Shown one piece after another: positions 8,119 to 13,729 of a stretch of DNA of 14,152 nucleotides. The stretch's first letter is position 1, and every line of letters begins with the position of its first letter. The notes beneath the pieces were generated by a model that ran no database searches, was not told the origin of the DNA, and worked only from the letters and a program-made list of their open reading frames with translations. The DNA lies in contig DPJQ01000134.1 of assembly GCA_003542935.1 (NCBI GenBank), forward strand, positions 9,856 to 24,007, written 5' to 3'. Source of the DNA: Lachnospiraceae bacterium (GTDB taxonomy: Bacteria > Bacillota > Clostridia > Lachnospirales > Lachnospiraceae). A program made the position numbers and the translations under genes.

Positions 8119-8147
8119 AGTATAGCATACCTTTCAGGACAGCGCAA
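8119..8147 (-). promoter_or_regulatory. Predicted sigma-A promoter of the relQ-rsmF-rsuA-ygiQ operon
   Basis: On the minus strand: -35 TTGCGC (8142-8147), a 17-base spacer, and -10 TATACT (8119-8124). TGC lies immediately before the -10, giving an extended -10 element. Transcription would start near 8112, leaving a leader of about 35 bases before the relQ ATG. The -35 matches the consensus only at TTG, which an extended -10 can offset. The -35 sits inside an imperfect palindrome (8137-8154). Confidence 0.7.
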
Positions 8148-8154
8148 GCCGTCC
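8137..8154. repeat. Imperfect palindrome covering the -35 element
   Basis: GGAC-A-GC, then a GCAA loop, then GC-C-GTCC on the plus strand. All stem positions pair except one A/C, which becomes G/U in minus-strand RNA. It covers the predicted -35 of the relQ promoter, so it could be an operator. On the plus strand it is followed by CCATTTTT, so a weak plus-strand terminator is the other reading. Confidence 0.4.
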
Positions 8155-8163
8155 CCATTTTTG

Positions 8164-8340
8164 TCACACCGCGCTCAAAAATAAGTATATGATCGTTTTC
8201 GGATAAATAGAACCACCTTTTTTAATCAATTTCTGCGTTTTCATATCCAAACGGTCTTTCGGCCCCTGTCCTTCTGCATCCACGCGGAAATGTATGTCTC
8301 TGTGTAAAAAGCAACTCGAAAATTGTCCCGCAATTTTCGA
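8164..8340 (-). repeat. Repeat-like intergenic DNA with an orphan reading frame
   Basis: Read on the minus strand, this stretch is open in one frame from the inverted repeat at 8340 down to a TGA at 8164. It encodes peptide sections such as VDAEGQGPKDRLDMKTQK and GGSIYPKTIIYLFLSAV. There is no start codon with a ribosome binding site: GTG at 8283 and ATG at 8244 both lack one. An open frame without a start, next to a strong palindrome, is what a gene remnant or a copy of a dispersed intergenic repeat looks like. From memory, similar peptide stretches recur as short hypothetical ORFs in Lachnospiraceae genomes; this is recollection, not checked. No terminal repeats or target duplications were recognised. 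Confidence 0.4.
8316..8340. repeat. Perfect inverted repeat, 10-base arms and 5-base loop
   Basis: Arms TCGAAAATTG and CAATTTTCGA flank the loop TCCCG. The stem is only 40% G+C. Read on the minus strand it is followed by GTTGCTTTTT, so it could act as a weak terminator in that direction. No minus-strand gene feeds into it, so an operator or the end of a repeat unit is equally possible. Confidence 0.65.
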
Positions 8341-8369
8341 TAAGCTTTATTCTGTTTTCCGGAAAAAAA

Positions 8370-8377
8370 CATAGAAT
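8370..8377 (+). promoter_or_regulatory. Sporulation-type -10 box (CATAGAAT) before the ylbJ homologue
   Basis: CATAGAAT followed by A fits the CATANNNTA pattern of mother-cell sigma factors (sigma E CATACAMT, sigma K CATANNNTA). In Bacillus, ylbJ is a sigma-E gene, which makes this reading sensible. No good -35 lies at the usual distance; TTATT ends 18 bases upstream. Transcription would start only about ten bases before the ATG, so the assignment is tentative. Confidence 0.35.
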
Positions 8378-8391
8378 AAAAGAAAAACGCC

Positions 8392-9372
8392 ATGAAAACT
8401 GTATGCTATGGTATCCTAAGCCTTATTCTGACTCTGTGTATCCTTATCATGCCCCGGGAAGCGCTGGACGGAGCCACCCAGGGACTCCTGCTCTGGTTCA
8501 ATCGAGTGGTACCGGCTATGCTGCCCTGTATGATGCTGACTTCTTTCTGCATGGAAACGGGCCTGCTCCACCGCCTTCAAAACCAAAATATCGGTGCGCT
8601 GCAGCGGCTCACCGGGTTGAGTGGCGGTGGTCTTTACGCCGCTCTCCTCGGTCTGCTCTGCGGTTATCCCATGGGTGCCAAGATCACTGCTGACCTGTAC
8701 AGAAAATCTCTGATTGAGAGACGGGAAGCCTGCTATCTGCTCTGTTTCTGCAACCAGCTCAGCCCTTCTTTTCTAATCGAATATGTACTTTTCGGACTTT
8801 ACGCCGACACAGAATTTATTCTTCCTTTTCTGCTGGCCATGTATATGGGCATCCTGTTTACACAGATTTTTTTTCACCTGCATTTTTTGCGGACGGCGAA
8901 CCAACGCAGGGCCATTCCCTTTATTCAGGCAGCTTCTGTGGAACCGGCAGTTTATCCGGCGCATAAAAAGGAGACTCCCAAAACTTTCACCCTGGGTGAA
9001 AGTCTGGATGCCTCCGTCATGAACAGCCTGGAAATCATCGCCAAAATAGGCGGCTACATGATTCTGTTTTCTGTATTTGCACAACTCTTATCCCACTTTA
9101 TTACACTTTTTTCACCCTGGGATGCCGTTTTGGTGACTGTCATGGAACTGACCACAGGGCTGAATGCGCTCCGACAGTCCTTCGGTACTTCTCTCTCGGG
9201 CATCTGTCTGGCCTGTGCGCTCTGCGCTTTCGGAGGATTAAGCTCCGTCATGCAGACCGCCAGTGTATTGAAAGGAACCGACCTGTCCGTCGGCAGCTAT
9301 ATACGCGCTAAAATATTGCAGAGCACCGTAACGCTGCTTTTCGCCTTCTTACTCTTCAGCGTCCTCTCCTGA
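8392..9372 (+). CDS. ylbJ: YlbJ/SpoVV-like sporulation integral membrane protein
   Basis: Polytopic membrane protein with nucleoside-recognition (Gate) features. In Bacillus subtilis YlbJ (SpoVV) is needed to move dipicolinic acid into the forespore during sporulation. It has 326 residues and about eight hydrophobic segments. The N-terminal helix (5-20) leads into MPREALDGATQGLLLWFNRV and PAMLPCMML, as at the start of YlbJ. The first Gate motif is LLCGYPMGAKITADLY around residues 88-103, and CNQLSPSFL follows near 124-132. The second half repeats the plan, with FGGLSSVMQTASVL near 272-285. An in-frame TAA at 8377-8379 makes 8392 the first ATG, but no clear ribosome binding site precedes it. 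It is the only plus-strand gene and its 3' end overlaps the coiled-coil gene by 24 bases. Confidence 0.88.
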   Translation: MKTVCYGILSLILTLCILIMPREALDGATQGLLLWFNRVVPAMLPCMMLTSFCMETGLLHRLQNQNIGALQRLTGLSGGGLYAALLGLLCGYPMGAKITADLYRKSLIERREACYLLCFCNQLSPSFLIEYVLFGLYADTEFILPFLLAMYMGILFTQIFFHLHFLRTANQRRAIPFIQAASVEPAVYPAHKKETPKTFTLGESLDASVMNSLEIIAKIGGYMILFSVFAQLLSHFITLFSPWDAVLVTVMELTTGLNALRQSFGTSLSGICLACALCAFGGLSSVMQTASVLKGTDLSVGSYIRAKILQSTVTLLFAFLLFSVLS

Positions 9373-9975
9373 AGCCATCTCTGCCTCACCGGCTGCCATC
9401 TCCGGAGCCGCCTGCATAAGTGCCTGAGCCTGGGCCACCTGGGGCGCCAGCTCGCTCCTGTTTTTCTTTACCACATCATAGCAGCTTCGCAGGGAACTCA
9501 TGAACAGGCTGTATTTCTCACCGGCATCGTTCAATGTAGTCTCCATGATCTGGCTGATATTGGCCAACATCTCGTCGGTATAAGCAATCGCGCCCATACG
9601 GATATTATTTGCATCTGTGGTAGCTGAATCCAGAATCGTCTGGGCTTGCATGTTGGCCTGATTGACCGTCTCATTGGCCTGGGCATAGGCTCTTTGCATA
9701 ACCTCATGCTGACTGATCATTTCCTGGGCCTTGGCCTCCGCCTCAGCCAGTACCGCATCTGATTTGGACTGGGCATCAGATAAAATGGCGTCTTTGTTGC
9801 TGATAATCTTCTGATACCGTTTGATCTCGTCAGGCGTCTTCAAACGAAGCTCCCTCAGCAGCTCTTCCAGTTCTTCTTTATTCACAACGATCTTTGTCGT
9901 GGATAACGGCTGATATTTACAACTCTCTATATATTCTTCAATCTCTTCAATAATCTGTTCGATTCTGCTGCTCAT
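9349..9975 (-). CDS. Soluble coiled-coil protein (often labelled ATPase or V-ATPase subunit H-like)
   Basis: A 208-residue protein predicted to be almost wholly helical. Residues 1-20 (MSSRIEQIIEEIEEYIESCK) form an acidic amphipathic helix, followed by a short linker and LELEELL-type helix. A long Ala/Gln/Glu/Asn-rich coiled coil runs from about 55 to 130 (SKSDAVLAEAEAKAQEM, then QANETVNQANMQAQTILD). The tail is Ala/Glu/Met-rich (MAAGEAEMASGEDAEE). No Walker A motif is present, so 'ATPase' would be a misnomer. The arrangement is reminiscent of DivIVA/GpsB-type cell-pole or division scaffolds, but that is inference. A TTG at 9981 is in frame, but ATG at 9975 has AAGGAG eight bases upstream. 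It has its own promoter candidate at 10036-10064. Confidence 0.8.
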   Translation of the reverse strand: MSSRIEQIIEEIEEYIESCKYQPLSTTKIVVNKEELEELLRELRLKTPDEIKRYQKIISNKDAILSDAQSKSDAVLAEAEAKAQEMISQHEVMQRAYAQANETVNQANMQAQTILDSATTDANNIRMGAIAYTDEMLANISQIMETTLNDAGEKYSLFMSSLRSCYDVVKKNRSELAPQVAQAQALMQAAPEMAAGEAEMASGEDAEE

Positions 9976-9983
9976 ATACAAAT

Positions 9984-9989
9984 CTCCTT
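9984..9989 (-). promoter_or_regulatory. Ribosome binding site deciding the start of the coiled-coil gene
   Basis: AAGGAG on the minus strand, eight bases before the ATG at 9975 and only two bases before the alternative TTG at 9981. The ATG is therefore the start. Confidence 0.75.
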
Positions 9990-10035
9990 ATTCATCTTAA
10001 AGTATTTCAGAGACAAAATTCTCCCATTCCTCCCT

Positions 10036-10064
10036 ATATTAGCACGTTCTTTTTCAGAACACAA
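10036..10064 (-). promoter_or_regulatory. Predicted promoter of the coiled-coil gene, with inverted repeat in the spacer
   Basis: On the minus strand: -35 TTGTGT (10059-10064), a 17-base spacer, and -10 TAATAT (10036-10041) with TGC immediately upstream (extended -10). An inverted repeat GTTCT-N5-AGAAC (10046-10060) lies largely in the spacer and touches the -35, so it may be an operator. No terminator with a T tract is visible between the SDR stop at 10085 and this promoter. Confidence 0.45.
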
Positions 10065-10084
10065 CGCCTGATTTAGGTTTTTTG

Positions 10085-11131
10085 CTATTCCTCCTCCGAT
10101 TCCCGGCAGGATTGTACCGCACTGTCAAGGCCGTCAGCCATATGTACCCTGGCTTTCCAGCCGAGCCGTTCCAACCTGGCAGCATCCAGCATGGCTTTGG
10201 TGGCGGCAGAATAGCCCCGCCTCTCCTCTTCTTTGGGAAGCTCAAAAACCACCTTTGTCCCGGCAATCTTTGCCAGATATCCGGCCAGTTCTTTCAAGGT
10301 AATATCCGAAAACTTATCCGCCACATTGTAAGCCTCCCCGTCTTTACCGAATAGCATGGTATAGAGTACTCCCGCCGCCGCATCCGTTACAAACGTATAG
10401 GAAAATTTCTGATTCCCCTCACTTTTCAGCACGATGTCCTCTCTTTGCGCCGCTTTCCTGATAAACTGGGCAATGGCTTTGGAATCACCGGAAAGCATCG
10501 TGGGGCCATACACACGGCTGAGCCGGGCCACAGTGAATGGAAGACCCTTAGCCTGACGGTAAGCATTGCACAATGTCTCTCCCAGACGTTTGCTCTCCGG
10601 ATATCCGGCCCGCAGAGTGTTGCAGTCGATATACCCCAGATAGGCCTCGTCAAATTTTTCCACATCACCGCGGTTCTCTCCGTACACTTCCACCGAGGAG
10701 CAAAAGCAAAACTGCTTTGCCCCGTGGGAAACTCCATAGTCCAGCAGATTCCTGGTGCCAAGGACGTTGGCGGTAATCGTACCGATGGGGTCTCCGGCAT
10801 ATTGTATGGGATGAGTGTTGCTGGCCGCATGAATAATATAGTCTATATCCCCGCATTCCGGCAAAGGCTCATTCACATCACAGGAAACGTAGGAAAAGCA
10901 GGGCTCGTTCCAGTAGGCGGCCAAACGCTTCTCCGCCGTTTTTTCATTCCTGCTCACAGCCAGTATATGAACGGGATTCCCAGCCGCTATATTATGTTTC
11001 ATCAGTATGTCTATAATGCATTTTCCGATCATGCCGGAAGCTCCGGACAGCAAAATACGCCGTCCCTCAAGCTTATCCCAGGGCAGCGGCTCCGTCGCCC
11101 GGTGCGCCAGTTCAGTCTCATAAATATTCAT
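10085..11131 (-). CDS. NAD-dependent epimerase/dehydratase (extended SDR), sugar-nucleotide type
   Basis: Extended short-chain dehydrogenase/reductase of 348 residues, likely acting on a nucleotide-activated sugar. The NAD-binding glycine motif is G30-A-S-G33-M-I-G36 after the strand RRILLS. DYIIHAASNTHP (97-108) is the usual second-strand loop. The catalytic set is S145/S146 in FCSSVEVYGE and Y177-x3-K181 in YPESKR. VARLSRVYGP is typical of the WcaG/RmlB group. The C-terminal substrate domain has GQKFSYTF-like features (GNQKFSYTFVTDAA). Whether it epimerises, dehydrates or reduces cannot be told. The ATG at 11131 has GAGGAG overlapping the stop of the DUF4422 gene 10 bases upstream, so it is the last gene of the glycan cassette. 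The substrate is perhaps a CDP-linked sugar, given the neighbouring cytidylyltransferases. Confidence 0.9.
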   Translation of the reverse strand: MNIYETELAHRATEPLPWDKLEGRRILLSGASGMIGKCIIDILMKHNIAAGNPVHILAVSRNEKTAEKRLAAYWNEPCFSYVSCDVNEPLPECGDIDYIIHAASNTHPIQYAGDPIGTITANVLGTRNLLDYGVSHGAKQFCFCSSVEVYGENRGDVEKFDEAYLGYIDCNTLRAGYPESKRLGETLCNAYRQAKGLPFTVARLSRVYGPTMLSGDSKAIAQFIRKAAQREDIVLKSEGNQKFSYTFVTDAAAGVLYTMLFGKDGEAYNVADKFSDITLKELAGYLAKIAGTKVVFELPKEEERRGYSAATKAMLDAARLERLGWKARVHMADGLDSAVQSCRESEEE

Positions 11132-11141
11132 ATATATCTCC

Positions 11142-12221
11142 TCAAATCAACATGCGACGTCCCGCATGGGCTATGCGCAGATCCTCTTTATGGTACAGAA
11201 AATAGAGCGTCGTCAGATTCTCCCCCAGATAGCCGATATATCGATCCGCCCTCTCGCTGCCTTTGGGATCGCTGAGTTCCTCCGTCCTTGAGAGAATCGG
11301 AAAAAGCCAGTCACAGTATGCCCGAAATACAGACCGGCGGGCAATCAGCATGTTATAATTATAAAAGTAGGAACCGGAAAAAATCGCAGGCAATGCCTCT
11401 GCGTAAGCCGGGGCCAGCTCACTCAGGGCCCGGATCATAGCCTCCCAATCCTCCTCTTTCAAATATCTCCCGTGATGTTCCAGAATGTCCGGATAATGGA
11501 TCGTGGGAAACGGAAGTATCACGTCGACTTCATTAGACGAAATTTTTCCCAGATCCGCTTCCGTTACATCCAACGTACGCCGATAATGGTATAACCCCAG
11601 GTAATCGGCTGTTCCATGCTTTCCCACCCAATAAAGAGCGGAAAGCTCGCTGTAATTTTTATTTTTTTCCGAGATATTTTCTCCCATATTGTCACAGACG
11701 TCGGCGATACGCTCATCTGTCAGCGCTGCCCCCGCCTGAATGGGCTGCACCCACTCCGGCATATAATATCGTTTTTTCAGCTTTTTATCCCTGTGGAAAC
11801 AGGACATATAGACCGCCAGAGAAAAAGGCACATTTCCGCTCCCGCCATAAGAACGAAGAGACGGAAACATCCCTTTCCGACTGTAATATTCTTCCATCAG
11901 CGCGGCCTCCACACCGGCATCTATACAGACATAATCCGTAAATCCCTTTTCTTCCAGGGCCGCGGTAATAACCGCGTGATGCTCCTCCGGTACGGCGATC
12001 AACACCTTGCAGGCGGTATCGTCCCATTCTTCAAGGACTTTCACGGGAATACCGTCTATCTTTGCCGGATTCCCTTTCCGGCCGCTGACCAGAAAAGCCT
12101 CTATCCGGCACCCCGTATAGAGACTTTTTACAGCATAATAGACACCTACGGCCACCATGGCTGCTCCATAGATCACCAGCCGTTCCCGCTCTTTGATGAG
12201 TAATCGTCTCTTTCCTGCCAT
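11142..12221 (-). CDS. DUF4422 glycosyltransferase with N-terminal Rossmann-like domain
   Basis: A 359-residue, two-domain protein. Residues about 15-100 look Rossmann-like: RLVIYGAAMVAVG with a G-A-A-M loop, later KVLIAVPEEHHAVI and a final strand DYVCID. This resembles the nucleotide or sugar-nucleotide binding domains often fused to surface-polysaccharide enzymes. Residues about 130-355 match DUF4422: YMPEWVQPIQAGAAL, DNMGENISEKNKNYSELSAL, and DYLGLYHYRRTLD, then IHYPDILEHHGRYLKEEDW and SGSYFYNYNMLIARRSVF. DUF4422 proteins are predicted capsule/exopolysaccharide glycosyltransferases; donor and acceptor are unknown. A TTG at 12233 is in frame, but ATG at 12221 is better. It shares one base with the upstream TAA (TAATG) and has GGGTGA four bases before it, so the gene is coupled to the second cytidylyltransferase. 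Confidence 0.88.
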   Translation of the reverse strand: MAGKRRLLIKERERLVIYGAAMVAVGVYYAVKSLYTGCRIEAFLVSGRKGNPAKIDGIPVKVLEEWDDTACKVLIAVPEEHHAVITAALEEKGFTDYVCIDAGVEAALMEEYYSRKGMFPSLRSYGGSGNVPFSLAVYMSCFHRDKKLKKRYYMPEWVQPIQAGAALTDERIADVCDNMGENISEKNKNYSELSALYWVGKHGTADYLGLYHYRRTLDVTEADLGKISSNEVDVILPFPTIHYPDILEHHGRYLKEEDWEAMIRALSELAPAYAEALPAIFSGSYFYNYNMLIARRSVFRAYCDWLFPILSRTEELSDPKGSERADRYIGYLGENLTTLYFLYHKEDLRIAHAGRRMLI

Positions 12222-12931
12222 TATTTCACCCAATCTTCCCGCTCCATATGCAAAAGAGCTTTGAAAAGCTCCAGATCATCCATGGTGGTGATCTTCACAT
12301 TTTTCTCCGACCCCCTGGAAAAATAAACTCTTTCCCCCAAATGGAGCATCAAGGTATTCGCATAAACTTCCCCGTGAATGTCACGGCGCTCGGCCTCCTC
12401 ATAGGCCCACAATGCCTTGCCGTAGCGGTACGCCTGGGGCGTCTGCACCCGCATAATCTCCTGACGGCCAATCCCCTCATCGCCGGATATGCCGTCCGCT
12501 GTCCGGACGATGGTCTCCTGGCAGCGCACCGCACTGAGACCGGAATCCCACCGCTGACATACACAGATTGCGTCCGTAATCACCTCACTCGGAACAAAGG
12601 GACGGATACCGTCATGAATCAGGATCACATCCCTGTCGACACAAACATCTTTCAGAGCCAGAACACCTTTGTGGATAGATTCCTGTCCGTCCTGTCCGCC
12701 GCTTGTAATCCATTTTAGCTTCGTAATCCCATACTGCCGGGCATACGCTCTCAGCACCTCATGCCAGCCGTCCAGGCATACCACAACGATTCCGTCGATA
12801 TCCGGATGCCTCTCAAAATTTTCCAATGTATAAATAATCAACGGTTTTTCGTAGATATTCATAAACTGTTTGGGGATATCCTGCTCTGTCCTGCTGCCAT
12901 GCCCCCCAGCCAGTATCAGCGCCACGTTCAT
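12221..12931 (-). CDS. IspD/TarI-family cytidylyltransferase, second tandem copy
   Basis: Transfers CMP from CTP to a polyol- or sugar-phosphate, giving a CDP-activated precursor. It has 236 residues. The nucleotide-binding loop LAGGHGSR (7-14) keeps the family G-x-G-x-R pattern, followed by DIPKQF with K21. HDGIRPFV (106-113), RVQTPQAY and NVKITTMDDL with K213 are further family motifs. At the position of the family's conserved T-D-[DE]-A-S Asp, this copy has Y190 (VYANTLMLHLG). Surface-glycan context favours a TarI-like (CDP-ribitol or similar) role over MEP-pathway IspD. GGGAGG lies eight bases before the ATG at 12931. It is about 44% identical by hand count to the copy upstream, with no gaps over 230 residues. 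Confidence 0.88.
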   Translation of the reverse strand: MNVALILAGGHGSRTEQDIPKQFMNIYEKPLIIYTLENFERHPDIDGIVVVCLDGWHEVLRAYARQYGITKLKWITSGGQDGQESIHKGVLALKDVCVDRDVILIHDGIRPFVPSEVITDAICVCQRWDSGLSAVRCQETIVRTADGISGDEGIGRQEIMRVQTPQAYRYGKALWAYEEAERRDIHGEVYANTLMLHLGERVYFSRGSEKNVKITTMDDLELFKALLHMEREDWVK

Positions 12932-12989
12932 GGGTCCATCCTCCCTGTTTCATATTTATTTGTAACCGTTCAGTACCTTCCAGTTACAT

Positions 12990-13709
12990 TTATTTTTCCC
13001 CGGTGTTTTCATCCGGATGTTTCATCCGGTACAATGCTTTGAACATTTCCACGTCTTCCACCCGATTGATCTTTAAATTCAGATCCGAACCTTCCGAAAA
13101 ATATACTTTCTCCCCCAGCCTCGTCAGCAGCGAACTGTTATCCCAGGCTCCCAGACAATTCTTTTCTCTGGCACGGGTGTGTATTTCCCACAGCATCTCA
13201 AAATCGAAGGACTGAGGCGTCTGCACCTTCATAATTTCATAACGGTTCAGGCTGTCATACCCTATATTTTTATCTGTGGAACGCATAATCGTATCCATAA
13301 TATAGGTGGCAGCCACACCCATCCCTTTCTTCCGGCACATCTGGATGCTCCTGGTGATGATCCGCTCGGAAACCATCGGACGGATGGCATCGTGAATGAC
13401 CACGATATCACCTTTGCCCATACGTTCCCGTAAAAGCTGCAAGCCATGATATGTAGATTCCTGGGCGTCCTCCCCACCGGGCAGAATCTCCCGCATCTTC
13501 GTAATATTAAACTGTTTCCCATAGGCCCGGATCATCTCCTGCCAGCCATCCACGCAAGTAACAATGATCTCATCAATATCCGGATGATTCTGGAAAATTT
13601 CCAGAGTATATACGATCACCGGCCTGTTATTCACATTTACAAACTGTTTGGGAATATCCATGGAAAAACGCGGGTCACGTCCACCCGCTAAGATCAATGC
13701 TGTATTCAT
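12990..13709 (-). CDS. IspD/TarI-family cytidylyltransferase, first tandem copy
   Basis: A second cytidylyltransferase of the same family, 239 residues. It has LAGGRDPR (7-14), DIPKQF with K21, GGEDAQES (78-85), HDAIRPMV (106-113) with D107, KVQTPQSFDF (161-170) and NLKINRVEDV (211-220) with K213. The loop departs from G-x-G-x-R: the second Gly is D12. On the other hand D190 (WDNSSLLTRLG) matches the conserved Asp that the second copy lacks. The two are therefore diverged paralogues, perhaps with different substrates or acting together. The ATG at 13709 has GGAAGG-type Shine-Dalgarno about nine bases upstream. It lies 20 bases after rsmD, so it is probably co-transcribed with it. A 58-base gap separates it from the second copy, with a weak TGTAAC/GTTACA inverted repeat at 12961-12988. 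Confidence 0.88.
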   Translation of the reverse strand: MNTALILAGGRDPRFSMDIPKQFVNVNNRPVIVYTLEIFQNHPDIDEIIVTCVDGWQEMIRAYGKQFNITKMREILPGGEDAQESTYHGLQLLRERMGKGDIVVIHDAIRPMVSERIITRSIQMCRKKGMGVAATYIMDTIMRSTDKNIGYDSLNRYEIMKVQTPQSFDFEMLWEIHTRAREKNCLGAWDNSSLLTRLGEKVYFSEGSDLNLKINRVEDVEMFKALYRMKHPDENTGEK

Positions 13710-13729
13710 ACACGTTTTTCCTTCCTATA

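Noticed and set aside
8164..8283. Small protein of 39 residues on the minus strand from GTG at 8283
   Set aside because: Neither this GTG nor the inner ATG at 8244 has a ribosome binding site, and the frame stays open upstream into the palindrome. Treated as a repeat or remnant instead of a gene.
9349..9975. True V-type ATPase subunit or ATPase for the coiled-coil gene
   Set aside because: No Walker motifs and no other V-ATPase genes nearby; the resemblance is only to generic coiled-coil composition.
10039..10047. Half of a CIRCE element (TTAGCAC, HrcA operator)
   Set aside because: Only seven of nine bases of one arm match and the second arm GAGTGCTAA is absent at the required distance.
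10046..10060. LexA box or intrinsic terminator at GTTCT-N5-AGAAC
   Set aside because: The arms are in the wrong order for a Gram-positive LexA site (GAAC-N4-GTTC), and no T tract follows the 5-base stem, so it is neither.
12961..12988. Terminator or promoter between the two cytidylyltransferase genes (TGTAAC/GTTACA inverted repeat)
   Set aside because: The stem is six base pairs with a 16-base loop and no T tract, and no convincing -35/-10 pair is present in the 58-base gap.
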